NCBI RefSeq assembly: GCF_028583425.1 | Contig: NC_072806.1 | Coordinates: 30,302,001 to 30,366,000, forward strand | Origin: Eublepharis macularius | Lineage: Eukaryota; Chordata; Lepidosauria; Squamata; Eublepharidae | DNA: 64,000 nucleotides | Direction of reading: 5' to 3' | In this document: piece after piece, positions 38,801 through 51,475 of the stretch | How the letters are laid out: every line of letters starts with the position of its first letter | Numbering within the stretch: the stretch's first letter is position 1 | The notes under the pieces: model-generated | The model's database searches: none | Told to the model about the DNA's origin: nothing | Seen by the model: only the letters and a program-made list of their open reading frames with translations | Program-made: the position numbers and the translations under genes

Positions 38801-41800
38801 GCTTTAGAGCATGTGCAGAGGGCGCTGCCCCTCCTCGCTCCTTTCGATGCGCAAAATGTTGCCTTGGGTGGACAAAAGGACCTTTCCCCCCATTCCTGCC
38901 TCCTCATCCAGGTTGTGCCTGACAAAGCCGCTTGTGTAGGCTGCGTTGTGCGTCCTCTAACAATTCTGTGTCGTCTAAACCTCAAGAGCTTGCATCCTTT
39001 TTTTGCCGCCCCCTACAAAATCAAAACTTGGTATTTGGTCGTGTAGGGAAAACAGACCAAAGTCCGTCGTCGTTTCCCCCCAGAGGCCTCCAGGAAGTCC
39101 ATAAGCAGCATCCCTTCCCGCTCTGGTTCCCAGCTTCTGATATTTGCAGGTAGCTTGCTTCTGAACATGGATGTTCCACTTAGCTATCATAGCTTATGGC
39201 AAGCTGAGAAATGGCCAGTGGTTGAATGCAATCTAAACTCACTCATGGGAACTGAATGCCACAACCTACTCTTAGTACTGCCATAACTACCCATGCCTGC
39301 AAACAGGGCAATCCTATATTTAGCTACAAAGAATCTGAGGAGCAGGATCATACTCAAGAGAGTTGCAAATTGGTACCTTGGGGGAGGGTGAGAAAATGTT
39401 CCTTTGTTGCAGCAACGGAAGAGCTGGGTGGGGTTCACCCAGATCCGAACTGTGTCAATCCAAGCTAGGTAATTGGGCGTTTTAGGTCAGTCAGCTATTT
39501 CTCCCATCTGCTGCTCTCAAAGCTAGCTGATGCTTTTGCTGCCCCAAAATGCTGAGCATAGCATCACATCGTTGGCTTGTGCTCTCAGACTAGGCCTGGT
39601 CTGGCTCTCCTTTTCCTGAGGTCTAATTTCAAACCAGGCGCAAACATGTTTTCTTGACGTCATGGAGATGGTGCAATAACAGAGAAAAGGGCACGTGCAG
39701 AGTGACTTTCCCTTGACGCTAGGCCACACCCAGCCGCACACCTGGGAGGGAGTATCCATTCTCTGTGTCACAGTTCTCTTGCCTACTGGCGCTAACATGG
39801 GGACTGCTCAGCCAGCCAAGCATTTCTCCTCCAAGCCAAAGCTCTTGCATGTGGCCGGAGGACTATGGCAGCTGCAGAAGAGGGTGCCAGAGGAGAGCAG
39901 CAACAGCCAGCTGGCTGTGCTTTGTTTTGTTTTGCCATCATCCCCACAAGTGGCTGAAACTGGCCAATGGTCCCACCCCATTTCACCAATCACATCCTAA
40001 AAAGGGGATCCACTGGATATTCTTATCCTTACAGCTTGCTTATGCCTCATGCCAAAGCATCTATAAACAACCAGGGTGACTCAGCTGCAAATGTGGGCGA
40101 TGCATGCCAGCCCCTTTTAAGTAGGTGCTCATACACTCCTACACTCATGGTATGATCCAGAGTGACTGGGTGCACTTCCCGTGGTCTTACCTAATGGGGC
40201 GGAGTTGCTTCAGATAAGGGGAGCCAAATGTCATGAACCCCCATGACTTCTCAAGCCTTGATGATGGAGGAGAGTTAGACGAGGGTGAAGCGGGGCACCA
40301 AACTTTAGATTTCAAAAACATTGGTGTCCTGAGGAAGGGCTAGATCAGGACAGGGTGGAACTGGGGGAGGTGGTCAGCGTTTGGCAGAACGAGTGTTGCC
40401 TAGATCCCAGTCCTCACAGAACATCGCTTTACTGGGGCAGGCTAGTGCAATGGCCCAAAGTCACAATCCTTGGGGGAGGATGGATTAAAGCAAGGCCAAG
40501 CAAAAGAGATCTTCGTGCTGCACACACGACAGTTACGTAGGCTGGCCTGGCATGCAGCGGCATAGCTTAAAAATGGCTGGGCAACAGAACTGCAGTTCTG
40601 GAAGAAGCTACACAGTACCCATTGGATATTTCACAAACCGCCAGGCTTTGCTTTCCTGGCTCTGTAATTAAAAACGTCATGCGTGGGTGTGGGTGGGAGA
40701 AAATTGCGGGGGTGGGATTCCTACTCCCCCGTCACACTGTCATCACTCTTACCTGCCTCCTCACACACACACACACCCATCCTGGCCTACAGGTTTGCCG
40801 TGACAGCAGTTACCTCCCACCCAACAGCTTCACTGCTGCTGCCAATGGACCAAGAGGTAATAGCATTTCTGCAAACGCACAGAAAACAGGTTTGGTGGGG
40901 AGAGGATTTAAACCCCTCCATGTAACTTGCACACGTTTTCAGATTTTTCTGCAAACCTGGCCGGGGGGGGGGGGGTCCCACAAGTTTGCAGAATCATCAG
41001 GTTTGTAGTCAAGGCATCCCAATTTTTAGCTATAAGCCTCCAGATGTCAGGATCACTTGGATCTTAGATATGTGATACCTGCACATACATTTCAGGTAAA
41101 ACCATCTTTTCACTCTCTATTCTACTTCAATGGCATTCACATGAGGGTACATATGACACTCAGGCCTAGTTCACAAATGAGAGGGCAGAGCCCTGAAGTG
41201 GTAAGGATACAGAGCATCTCTCCATACTGCAAGAGGTGGGTTCCAGCCTGCCATGTTCTTCTGCATAGAAGCGCCCTGCAAGCAGAAATCTAGCCCAGCT
41301 GGGCAAAAGGTTCTGTCCTCTACAAACGCCACTTTTGCATGCTGTGCTGTTTTTTTGTTTGCACAAAAGGCAATCCTTGGCGATCTCCCCCCTGCAAACT
41401 GAAGTTGTGTCATCCATTCTGCCACACCACTTTAGGGTTTTACTGCCTCATTCCCCTGCACTTGTCAACCAGAGGGTGCCCAAGGCAATTTAGTAAGTAA
41501 CATGTAAATACATCCCCACAGCTGTCTGAAAGTTCCTTTTACGAAACAGGACCCAACCATTCAGATTAAAAGGGGGAAATCCTAACTCTGCTGTCCTTTT
41601 AAAATCCCGTAGATCCCACTAACTCCACCATTAACTGTAGGGGAGGCGATAGCTTTCAAAATTGTAAATACAAAATTAGTTTTTTTAAAAAACACACACA
41701 CACACCTAGATAGCACCTCTTAAATTTCCCATCAGCTAGAAAAGGAAGCGGAAGTTGTCATTTCCTGTTATTCCCATTTAGAAGAAATCCCAAGAGTTAA

Positions 41801-42427
41801 ATCGAGACTGAGTCACTGTTAAGCTTCTGTATGTTAAAGAGCCTGCCAGAGCGGCTCAGCAGAAACTAAATGCCCCAGATTGTGACAGCCGGTCATACCA
41901 GCTTGTTTTTCATTTGAACCAGATACTAGAAATAAGATTCACAGGAAACTCTGGGTCAGCTGCTGTTTCTTCAGATGCTTCTCTACCCTCCCCCTCCAAT
42001 TCCTCTTTCCTTTGCGTTGTTATTCCTGCCTCACATTTCCAAGCAACGACACATCTCAGAGGCGAACACTCGCCCAAGCTGGTTCCCTTGGGAGGAGAGA
42101 GAACTAGAGACTTGTGGCATTTTTGTACTTTTTGCTTTATTTACAAATTTACAGGTAGAACACAAGTGAAGAGGTGATGGCCCTCCTCTGGCACAACAGT
42201 TCCCAAACCCCACATCACACCCTCAGAGACAGAGTAATCCTGTACCTTCTGGGCACGTCAGTCAACTCGCACAACAATCGGCCTCTCTGCCCATCTTGCC
42301 TTTCCATTCATAGCACTGTGCCTTCTTCACCCAGACCTACTCATACCTGCCTCGGCTGGGAAAGGAGTCATCCCGTCTAGCCCTGGGGGCTGCTTGGTTG
42401 GAGCCATTATGGCACACAAGAAGGGAG
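38801..42427. other. CENPV-UBB intergenic DNA, mostly unrecognised
   Basis: Unique-looking sequence with short CA runs and an 11-G run near 40967. A block at about 42085-42160 recurs near 62510-62600. Confidence 0.4.
40762..40777. repeat. Short (CA)n run
   Basis: About eight CA units. A similar run is at 41692-41705. Confidence 0.8.
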
Positions 42428-42634
42428 CAAAATAAAACAGGAGTCCAGCCCGTGGCACCTTAAAGGAGTGACTAAATTTATTCACATGCATGTAGCATCA
42501 AGCAGAGATGTTATCAGCCTAATGGATGGACACTTCAGTGCATCCGATGAAGTGAACCCTGACTCCAGCTGTCTTTAAGGTGCCACTGGGCCTGTTGCAT
42601 TTTGCTGCTACAGACCAACAAAGCTACCCATCTG
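42428..42634. repeat. Foldback repeat, degenerate copy
   Basis: Arms carry GGAGTCCAGCCCGTGGCACC and the complementary GGTGCCACTGGGCCTG. The centre (CATCCGATGAAGTGAA near 42541) is an eroded version of the hammerhead-like core. Confidence 0.5.
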
Positions 42635-43056
42635 GAGAGATCAAAATGAGGGATAATACCCTAGTCATTAAGAAGTGCTGCCAGGCATTCTCAGTCCTTG
42701 TGTCACTCGAAACAGACTGAGTCACAGCAGACAGAGGCTAAGTATATGGGACAGGGTTGTTCAGAAATGCCAAATAGGCGACAGCATTTTTTAGTACCAT
42801 CGAAGTCCTGGTTCTCATATGTAAAGCTTACCACCTCTCTGGCTCAATTAATCTTTTCTCAACAGCTTTTCTCTCGCCTCCCCTTTTAACTTACCTTCCT
42901 CCACTGGTTGTCACAAAATAGGATGGAGTGTTTCCCCATGAAGAGCTTAACTCCAAATTAAGCAAGCCAACGCGCAAGCCTGTGACTTCCATCCTATGCC
43001 CTCTGACCTGAGAATAATCCCCGTATAATTCAATTGGGGGTGGGGCAATTTGCTTC
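42635..43056. other. Intergenic, nothing recognised
   Basis: Lies between a foldback repeat and a hAT MITE. Confidence 0.4.
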
Positions 43057-43064
43057 ATAGTAAA

Positions 43065-43267
43065 TAGGGCTTTTTTTCAGCTGGAAGGCGGTGGAATGGA
43101 GTTCTGGAACCTCTTGAAAATGGTCACATGGCTGGTGGCCCCGCCCCCTGATCTCCAGACAGAGGGGAGTTTAGATTGCCCTCCGCGCCGCTCCAGCCAT
43201 GTGACCCTTTTCTCCCAGGGCAACCCACTGAGTTCCCATTACCTCTTTTCCCAGAAAAAATGCCCTG
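43065..43267. mobile_element. hAT-type MITE, same family, 8-bp TSD
   Basis: It is flanked by ATAGTAAA (43057-43064) and ATAGTAAC (43268-43275). Ends are TAGGGCTTTTTTT and AAAAAATGCCCTG. It shares long blocks with the element at 31973-32374 (GGTCACATGGCTGGTGGCCC). Confidence 0.85.
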
Positions 43268-43275
43268 ATAGTAAC

Positions 43276-44031
43276 TATTCTTGGGGTCATGCTGGGTATC
43301 TCTTGCACTGATGTTTGCGAGTGTGTACAGCAACACACACACACAGCAGCAAAGGGCACAGTCAAACAACATACAATCTAAGCAAATGAAATCAAACGGG
43401 ACCTGGGGCAGCTGGAAGCTGCTCTCCTCACCATCTCTGCAGATAGGGTATGATGGGAGGGCCCTTGATGAAGCCATGCAAAGGCTGCATCTGTTCAGTG
43501 ATGGAGAAACTGTGGGATAAAATTGGACCTGTATAAGTCAGACACTTTATCCCTCTTCATCGTTCTTTACCCTCCTGACAGTACCAACAGCCAGGGTACA
43601 ATTGTTCCAGTTTTGTAGAAGGGTAGCAGAGGATGCCTGCTGTCTGTCCAATGAACCACATGGCTTGGAATCTTCTGCCACAGCAGTCCCTGTGGTTAGA
43701 ACAGCAGGCTTTTTATCGGTTGTGCTGCTTCCCTCAAAACTTTAATTTAAAAAATGACCTTCCTAAATCACCCTGGACAAAGCTTATTCATTTCTCCAGT
43801 GTCTCTTGACTCTCGCATTCTGATGAGTCAGTGGGAACTCTCTGATACCTTCCTCCTTTATCTGGTTTTTGCATCCCCTTTAAAGAACATGTCTCTTCTG
43901 ATTTTGCAAAAATTACCTGTCTCAGAAGATTTTACAAAAATTGCCTGGCTGGATAGACAACAGGTCTCTCTTGTCCAGCACCTTTCCTAACAATGCCAGT
44001 CAGGTCCCCCCAGAGAAAACTGGGCATATAG
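43276..44031. other. Intergenic, nothing recognised
   Basis: Only a short CA run near 43336. Confidence 0.4.
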
Positions 44032-44039
44032 ATGGACAT

Positions 44040-44383
44040 TAGAGATGGAGATGAACCGGGGAAAAACCAAACCATGTGGTTCGTGGTTTGTCAAATTTCA
44101 CAAACCACGAACTTTCATGAACCTGCCTCTGGTTCGCGAACCGGTTCGTTTGGTTCGTGAAAACATCACATCCAGGTCAGAAAATCATCACTTACAAGCC
44201 AACAGAAGTTCACTTCCGGGTCAGCAGGAGATCTGCAGGAAGTCCATCCCCTGTTGCCTAGGAAACTGATTGATTGGCACCAGGCTGCCTGCAGTGACGA
44301 ACCAAAAAACGAACCAAATGAACCACGAACCAGCCTGGTTCATGATTAATTTTGGTTCGTATTTTGGCTCGTGCCCATTTCTA
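44040..44383. mobile_element. hAT-like MITE rich in GAACC/GGTTC, 8-bp TSD
   Basis: Flanks ATGGACAT (44032-44039) and ATTGACAT (44384-44391) match at 7 of 8 bases. Terminal inverted repeats begin TAGAGATGG and end CCATTTCTA. Sub-terminal parts hold many short inverted GAACCA/TGGTTC motifs, as transposase-binding arrays do. Confidence 0.8.
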
Positions 44384-44391
44384 ATTGACAT

Positions 44392-45739
44392 CCCCATTTA
44401 TTGACTCTAACTAGTCTTATCAGACTAAACTTAAGTCTGCTTCTCTCAAGCTAAGAGGGCCCTCAATCCAGCCAGCGTAGCCTTATCATGAACCCCTGGG
44501 GCCTCAGCATCAGCTTCCCTTCATTGTAAAATTCTAGCCTGCTACTACCTGTAGTAAAGTCCTCTGATTAATGGAGGAAGGGGGGGTAGAAACAAGGAAA
44601 GAAACATCTAGAGATAGGGAAAACCTTTCCAGTTAATTTGGGGCGTTCAGGTTCGTTACTTAAGGAACTTAGGCATTTTCCATTCCCCCTCCCCCCACTG
44701 CAATCTTTCTGGGCTACTGCACAAGTGACTCAGCAGAACAAAGTTCCTGGAAGAGCTGCCCGCTTGGTGATGCGGTCTGATAAATTATGCCAAAAGGAAC
44801 AAAGTGCTGGGAAGGTCTCCTGCCTGAGCCTTCTTGAAAATGAATGAGGAGGACTATGCAGAAGGGCAGCAGTGATCTCACACTGCGCCTCTCCATTTCA
44901 CAGGGGCTTGCACAAAAGCTGTTCCCAGTGGGGGATTGTGTCCCCAAACCTGTTATATTCTAGTTGCTGAAGTAAGGAGAGCTGGAAAGACACCTTTATC
45001 TTCTCTGCCATTTTTTTCTTGTGGGGTCAAGGCGGCACCTTCTCCAGCAGAGGTTTAAGAAATGTGCAAGAATGCAGAACACTGGTGGAATTGTCACCTT
45101 CATATCTAGAACAAGGTTAGTCCTTAGACAGGTGCTTCGCCTCTTGGCAAGGCTGCCTGATGTCAGGGTCAGGGCTCCCTTTTGATCTAGGAGATCTATT
45201 TCTTTGAACTTGTTCTGTGTGGAGGTCACTTGGAAGATTAGTTTTTCCACTTGAGACTCCTACAGTACAAACCTAAGACTTGAATAGGATCCTGGCCTGC
45301 TTAGAACAATTTCATGAGTTGAGTGTTACGCTATCTAGCCCAAAGAAAGGATTAGTGATGGATCTCAGTGTTGAAGAGGAGGAGTGAGAGAGGTATTGGG
45401 GTGTGATTCAGTGTCTCCTCCAGGACAGATGGCAATCTCTGAGCCACAGTTGCCTTCACTGATTTGTGTATCAGTATGTAGCTGGGAAATAAAGGTGAGT
45501 GCCACAAACTGAGAGCAGATTTGTTTTAAAAAGGCTATTTTACTAGATCAACGTGGCGTGAGATTGGCTCTGCAAGCTTCCAGATTTAATAGAACTTTTC
45601 ACAGGCTTTGCAATGCACTGTGTGAAGCTGGCAAATGAGCATATTCTTTCCCCAGCCTATTGGTCCAAAGCCAGGCATATCCAAAGGGCTCTTAAGTGGC
45701 TTGTCCCCTGTGGCTGGGGGGGTAGATCCAGAACTGACT
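44392..45739. other. Intergenic, nothing recognised
   Basis: No exon or element named. Confidence 0.4.
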
Positions 45740-45855
45740 CAGGATGTGGTGTCTTGTATTTTTCCGTTTATTTCAACTGTATTTTTGTATCTGATAAGCT
45801 GCCTTGGATCTCCACTGGACAGAAAAGTGGGGTGAAATATTTAAATAAATAAACT
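45740..45855 (+). repeat. LINE 3' tail (CR1/L2 type)
   Basis: GATAAGCTGCCTTGGATCTC followed by GGGGTGAAATATTTAAATAA is the usual short-repeat LINE tail. Confidence 0.5.
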
Positions 45856-46959
45856 TGAAACCCACCTCTTGAATATTTTTCACTGGCTTATCCTACCCTT
45901 TATTGGAACGTCGCTTTAGAAACATGCTCCACCTAGGATTCACCGCCTGCCCTAGAAAGACAAGTCCAGACATGTTAAAAGTCTTTAGGTCACAGCTGGC
46001 TTTTCAAGGTTGTTAAGCCATCTGAACTCTGCCTTCAGCTGCTTGGAAAACAATGTTGCCTTGTAAATCTGGCCAAAGTGATTGAAGCAAAAACAAACAA
46101 GCCCTGTTTACTACACTGTTTTTTTTTAAAATGGGAGACATGTACTCATTCCCTTTATAAAAACCAGGTTGCCAAAAATGGAAAACAAAAAGGATCATGT
46201 ACAAATCTGTGTGCAGGACATTTCTTGTGAAAACATGGAACTCTCTTTGTAGAATACAGATTCTTCTGTAGTACTGCCCAGTGTCTTTTATTTACAACCT
46301 CATTACTCTCTCGTTGCTTCTGAGAAATGCTGGAGCATAAATACCATCACGCTGATCACAAGATCTGCCCTCCCTCACTTTGCAATTACGGATGTGTTAC
46401 AGTCACGAGCTGCTTGTGGAGCATTTAGTCATCTGGGATTCTCAGGAAAAGCAGGAAGGATGAGATACATTTTAATAGCATTCCAGAGTTATCTCTGTAC
46501 GTTCCAGAGCTTCCCCACAAATCAGTAAAATCTACAATCTCAACACGTGATGCAACATAAATAGGTCAAAATTCACAGGATCAGAAAAACAATGCTTTCA
46601 CAAGGACCCACCAACATCGACAAAACAATATGCAAGCTTTCAGTCCTCTGGTTAGGTGTTCAAAATTTGTTTCAAAGAAAACAAAACTGGTTTTGAGCAA
46701 TGACATGGTTCTAAGTTTAAACCTCGTTTCTCTCTTGTCTGCACCTTGTTGCAGTCTTAAAATGGAAGAAATTAATTGTCCTTTACAAATATTGGCAGAC
46801 AAAGCGGTGGGGGGGGGAGCACAAGAGGAAAGCCTGTGTTTCCAGCACAGTTTCGTCACTGCTAATGCAACAGTTTCAAAAAGAAGTACTTAGGAGCAGA
46901 TCCTGTCCCAGAGGAAAATGAATGGCATTTGTTTCACTCGGACGAGATACAATCAGTAA
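45856..46959. other. Intergenic, nothing recognised
   Basis: No exon or element named. Confidence 0.4.
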
Positions 46960-47115
46960 CAAGGTTTGGTTTGGGGGCTGGAGATTTGGCCTATATGGAC
47001 TCTATAGGATTATAACCTGCTGAGCTGCAGCCGCTCCACAAACCCCACCCTCCCTAAGCTCCACCCTCAAAATCTCCAGGTCTTTCCCTGCCTGGAGTTG
47101 GCAACCCTAACCCTA
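46960..47115 (-). mobile_element. Half of a squamate-type MITE (TGGAGTTGGCAACCCTA end)
   Basis: A terminal CCTGGAGTTGGCAACCCTAA and internal CTCCACCCTCAAAATCTCCAG match a short inverted-repeat transposon I recall as common in squamates. Only one side is well preserved. Confidence 0.5.
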
Positions 47116-47120
47116 ACCCA
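47099..47120. repeat. Short telomere-like CCCTAA run
   Basis: About three CCCTAA units extend the CAACCCTA end of the MITE fragment. They are probably made from the MITE terminus. Confidence 0.6.
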
Positions 47121-47360
47121 ACACCCCACTGGAAAGAGGGCCCAGTTAAAATGGTCCCCCTATGGAGGCTCATAGATACTATCAGATTCCTGAATGCTCT
47201 GGGGGATGTTAGCATTTCAAATATATTTATATATGATAAATGGTGGAATATGACGATGATAAACTGCACTAAATCCTCTATGGAATCCAGCTTGTTCTTG
47301 TCCCAGGATAGCTTCATCCTGTATCCGTGACAAGAGTTTCTTATAAAGCAGGGAAGCATA

Positions 47361-47672
47361 TCATTTGTAGGGGCAATAGTTACATGGTTCTGTTGGATCA
47401 CCATTTTTATAAATAGGAACTATTATTGCATGTTGGCAAGAGGTAGGCATAATACCTGTCTCATTAATCTGCATAAAAACAGGAGCCAATATATCGGCCC
47501 ACCAATCAGCACCTACTTTAAATAACTCCACGGGAACCAGGTCAGATTTTGGAGCTTTACCAGATTTCATTTGGAAAATTAAAGATTTAACTTCTGCAAC
47601 TGCAATTGGAGGCCATTTTTCTATTTCTTGGGATTTCAAATACATTCTCTGTTGAGACTGTGGTGGGAGCAT
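47361..47672 (-). mobile_element. Non-LTR reverse transcriptase fragment
   Basis: An open piece reads VAEVKSLIFQMKSGKAPKSD and, after PVELFKVGADWWADILAPVF, INETGIMPTSCQHAIIVPIY: the N-terminal part of a LINE reverse transcriptase (GKAPGPD-like block, then PIYK-GDP). The clade is unclear. It opposes the LINE to its right. Confidence 0.65.
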
Positions 47673-48433
47673 GAAATGTGGAGCACTTTGAAACTATCTA
47701 CAAGGCTAACTTTCATCAACTTCTGCTCTGTTCATAGACCAGACTCAAAGAGCTCTCATTGGAGACCAGTTATTAGCGTGGGACCTATCCTGTGAGGTTC
47801 CACAGGACACAGTACTATCCCCCATCCTTTTCAGTCTTTAATGTAAAGCCCTTAGAACAAACAATTTGTAGTTTGGAGATTGGCTGACATCAGTTTGCTG
47901 ACAATACCCAGCTCTGTATATCCTTATCCAAATCTCCTGGTGATGTGTGTAGAGGTCTTGCAGCACTGCCTGACAGCTGTAGTTAAATGGCTAAGAGTGA
48001 ACAAATTGAAACTAAATCCTGGAAAGCCAGAAGTCATGCTGGTTGGGAAGATGCCTGTCTTGAAGGACATTGTACCCCACTTTTGATGGTATTCATCTGA
48101 CCCCCCCTCCGTTGACTCAGTTAAAAACCTTGGGGTTCTTCTGGATTCGGCATTCCTGCTGGAGAACCAAGTTAATGCAGCTGCAAAAAATGGCTTTCTT
48201 TCAACTCAATCTAGCCCGGAAGATTAACCCTTCTTTGATTCGGCTGATTTGGCCGCCTGGAGCCATGCCACAGTATAATTGAGACTGGGCTACCAAAATG
48301 CACTCTACATAGATATCCCTCAAAGACAACTTGGAGACTCCTGCTGGTGCAGAACACCACAGCTTGGCTATTATCAGGACCTAGACAGAGCATGCATATT
48401 AATCCAGTCTGCAGTCACTCCCTGACTGCCCAT

Positions 48434-48634
48434 TCGTCGTGTCTGTGTAAAGTGCCCTCTGGTTGCACCCAACTTAGGGCAGCCCCAGCAAGAAGGCCTT
48501 CAAGGCGAGTGAGAAGCAGAGGTGGTTTGCCACTGCCTTCCTCTGCTGAGCCCTTGTTGGTGGTCTCCCATCCAAGTGCCGACCCTGCTTAGCTTCTGTG
48601 ATCTGACGAGATCAGGCTATACCATGCTGCCTTC
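48434..48634 (-). mobile_element. 5S-rRNA-derived SINE with 8-bp TSD
   Basis: On the reverse strand, 48562-48628 matches 5S rRNA: GATCTCGTCAGATC, GAAGCTAAGCAGGGTCGG and TTGGATGGGAGACC. The body has AAACCACCTCTGCTTCTC. CTGCCCAT repeats flank it (48426-48433, 48635-48642). It is inserted in a LINE. Confidence 0.82.
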
Positions 48635-49000
48635 CTGCCCATCAGTTACCAGGCTCAATTTAAGGTATTGGTTATCACATACAAAGCCCTTGATATGGCC
48701 TTGGTTCCTCACATCTACAAGACTGCCTCTCCCCCTATGCCCTACCACAACAGCTTCACTCATCTGAGCATGGCCTTCTGCAGGTGCCACCCTGCAAATG
48801 GACAAAATGAACAACTGCCTGTATGTGTATATTCTCTGTTGTGCCCCCGACCTTATGGAACGGCCTGCCTGATAAGGTTAGGAAGGCTCCAGGCTTTCTT
48901 TAAACTATGCAAAATTGAACTATTCAAGAGGGCTTTTTAATATAAGCAGTGCTGTACTATAACAAAAGATTCTTGGGTAAAGGTTTAGAGACTGTAGACT

Positions 49001-49187
49001 ATGGGCAAACCCACACTTACCGGCACAGCGCTAAACAGGCGGAGTGAGAGCGTCTTTCTGGCGCGTTTTATGACGTCGTCACACCACGAGAGTGGCATCA
49101 TGGGGCAATGACATCATAAAACGCACCAGAAAGACGCTCTCACTCCACCTGTTTAGCGCTGTGCTGGTAAGTGTGGATTCAGCCTAT
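49001..49187. mobile_element. Palindromic MITE, arms of about 75 bp
   Basis: Arms contain GCACAGCGCTAAACAGG and AGAGCGTCTTTCTGG with their reverse complements. The element interrupts a LINE body and its 3' tail. Confidence 0.78.
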
Positions 49188-49770
49188 ATTACTGTGTACA
49201 GATCATACTGTCTGTTCCTATAACCTTATGAAGTAATTTTTGCATTGTTTAACACATCATGTTCATTCTTATGCATTGTTTCAGCTCTTTTTCAGATTTT
49301 TGATTTGTTACAGATTTCTGCAATCCAAATCCTATTGCATTATTTATTGGATGTCCCATCCTGTTGACTGTATTGACCTTTGCTGCTGAACCTGCCTTGA
49401 ATCCCAGTGAGAAAGGCAGATTATAAATAATGTAACTAAAATAAAATAAAATAACAAACCTGTCATTAGGTACAAATCAAGTTCACCACAGCAGTCGGCA
49501 CAGGCAGTTCGAAAAACAAGCCCAGTACCTATTAAAACTGGTATAGCTGGAAACAGTTACATTTCTATTTTTAATTTTTGTGTGCAGGGACAACCCAAGA
49601 TATTCTGGAGGCTAAAACAGAGAATCTCAGATACCAATAGCGCCATCCTAAAAACACTTTCCTGGGAGTATGCCCCTCTGAATAGACCTGAGCACAATTC
49701 TGAGTAGACTTTGTAAAAATATCATACTCCAAATATGGTAAACTCCACCCCCAATTTTATCATATTAGGT

Positions 49771-50028
49771 AGAGCCAGTTTGGTGTAGTGGTGAAGAGCG
49801 ATGGGACTCTAATCTGGAGAACTGGGTTTGATTCCCCACTGCTCCACTTGAAGCCGGCTGGGTGACCTTGGGTCAGTTACAGCTCTCTGGAGCTCTCTCA
49901 GTCCTTCCCACCTCACAGGGTGATTGTTGTGAGGATAATAACATACTTTGTAGACTGCTCTGAGTGGATGTTAAGTTGTCCTAAAGGGTGGTATATAAAT
50001 CAAATGTTGCTGCTGCTGTTGTTGTTAA
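49771..50028 (+). repeat. CORE-type tRNA SINE
   Basis: A well-preserved copy with AGAGCCAGTTTGGTGTAGTG, GGGTTTGATTCCCC and CCTCACAGGGTGATTGTTG. Confidence 0.85.
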
Positions 50029-50414
50029 TACAGAACCCTATCCGTAGGGCAGGACCTGTTTGTAAGTAACATGGCTTCCCCCCATTGTGTTTGAATCCAG
50101 CTTCATCTGACAGCACCACCCCGAATTAGTGCATATCAAGAGTGGGAGATTATAATTGTACACGTCTCCAATATACTTCAGTCCAGCTCACTTAAGAATC
50201 AAGAAACCCTCTCCAAGTACATTTTCTATTGACATTCAATTGTCATTTGCATTAGATTTTGATTGTTGACACGTTGGTAGCCAGTACAGCATAACAGTAC
50301 AACAAACACATGCAGAAAAATAAAATGCAAATATTGATATGTAATGTGATCCATTACTAAAAAGCCATGATTAATTTTATTATCTGTCACATTTTTACTC
50401 TTCCCTTCTTCCAA

Positions 50415-50570
50415 GGAGCTCAGAGTTCTTGCTCATTTTAATCTTCATCACACCTCTGTGTGTTAGGTTAGACTGACCGAAGGCCACCCTGGAGCTTCAC
50501 AGCTGATCCCGAGAACCAGTTCTTCTGGTCTAACATTCCAATGACTTATACACCACACTGGCTCTATTTT
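50415..50570 (-). repeat. CORE-type SINE, degraded
   Basis: Reverse-strand remains of the core and of the GGTCTAACATTCC head region are visible, but many bases have changed. Confidence 0.35.
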
Positions 50571-51351
50571 GGAGTGGAAAAATACACTTCACCCTGTGGA
50601 CCACTGTCTGCAGAAAACAGATGCTGCCAAGATTACAGTTGGTCTCGCTCAGTCTAACCTACCTCACAGGGCTGTTGCCAAGATTCCATAGGAAAGGAGG
50701 ACCAGGGGTGGTGTCCTGAGCTCCTATGAGCAAAGACTGGATAAAAATGTGACGGGTTGGAGAAATGAGCAGTAACCAAGGGTAAATAAAAGTTTACATG
50801 AAAGAAGTATCCATCTTGTTAATTTCTCCCAGAAGTTCCATATTTACAAGTGCTAGCAAACCATGGAACACTATTACATAGCAGAAGACTGGCTGTCATG
50901 TGCCACCAAACTCTAAAAGAAAAACTGAATGCGACCTAGGTTCAAAGGCAGCAAGGTTGTATGTTATGCAAAGTAGATTAATTTTGGTTAAGTGCTGAGA
51001 AGGAAATGGTTCTGTACACTGAGCATAGTTTCCTATCAAAATCTTGCAACTGATAAGCATTCCATTGAATTTCATACAGTATAACTGATACAACACTGTA
51101 ACTTTATCAGCTTTCCAACCCGCTTTTTGAAAAAGTTAAAAAAACAAACCCCAGGAACACAAGTTTTAACTGTTGGAAAGGGTGGGGACTGTTCCAACAA
51201 CATGTGACTAAGAAAGTCATCTACTCAAGATAACTTTATACTGCTTAGTTATCTTTTAACCGATTTCACCAACCCTTTTGTAAACAGACTGAAGGCAATC
51301 AAAAGATTCCTCTCCGCTTAACGTTATTCCAAAACATATTTACAGCGATAG
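50571..51351. other. Intergenic, nothing recognised
   Basis: AT-rich, no element named. Confidence 0.4.
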
Positions 51352-51475
51352 ATCAAGATGGGAAGCCATGTTAGCCTGTCTGCAGCAGTAGAAAAGAGCA
51401 GTAGAAAAGAGCAAGAGTCCAGTAGCACCTATAAGACTAACAACATTTGTGGTTGTGCTACTGGACTCTTGCTCA
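51352..51475. repeat. Foldback repeat, short copy
   Basis: Inverted arms are built from GAGCAAGAGTCCAGTAGCAC and its complement, meeting around 51447. It is the same family as the two following repeats but lacks the central core. Confidence 0.6.

Larger units (their letters stand above)
47690..49445 (+). mobile_element. CR1/L2-type LINE 3' half with nested SINE and MITE
   Basis: Reverse transcriptase remnants EVPQDTVLSPILFSL, DNTQLCIS and VKWLRVNKLKLNPGKPEVML lie in order but in changing frames, followed by a 3' tail with AAGGCAGATTATAAATAATG and (AATAA)n. The 5S SINE at 48434-48634 and the MITE at 49001-49187 are inserted in it. Confidence 0.75.

Noticed and set aside
47099-47120. Interstitial telomere array
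   Set aside because: Only about three CCCTAA units, and they continue the CAACCCTA end of a MITE.
47361-47672. A host gene on the minus strand
   Set aside because: The residues are those of a LINE reverse transcriptase, so it is an element fragment.
48347-48767. Plus-strand frames of about 80 codons
   Set aside because: They lie in a reversed 5S-derived SINE and LINE remnants.
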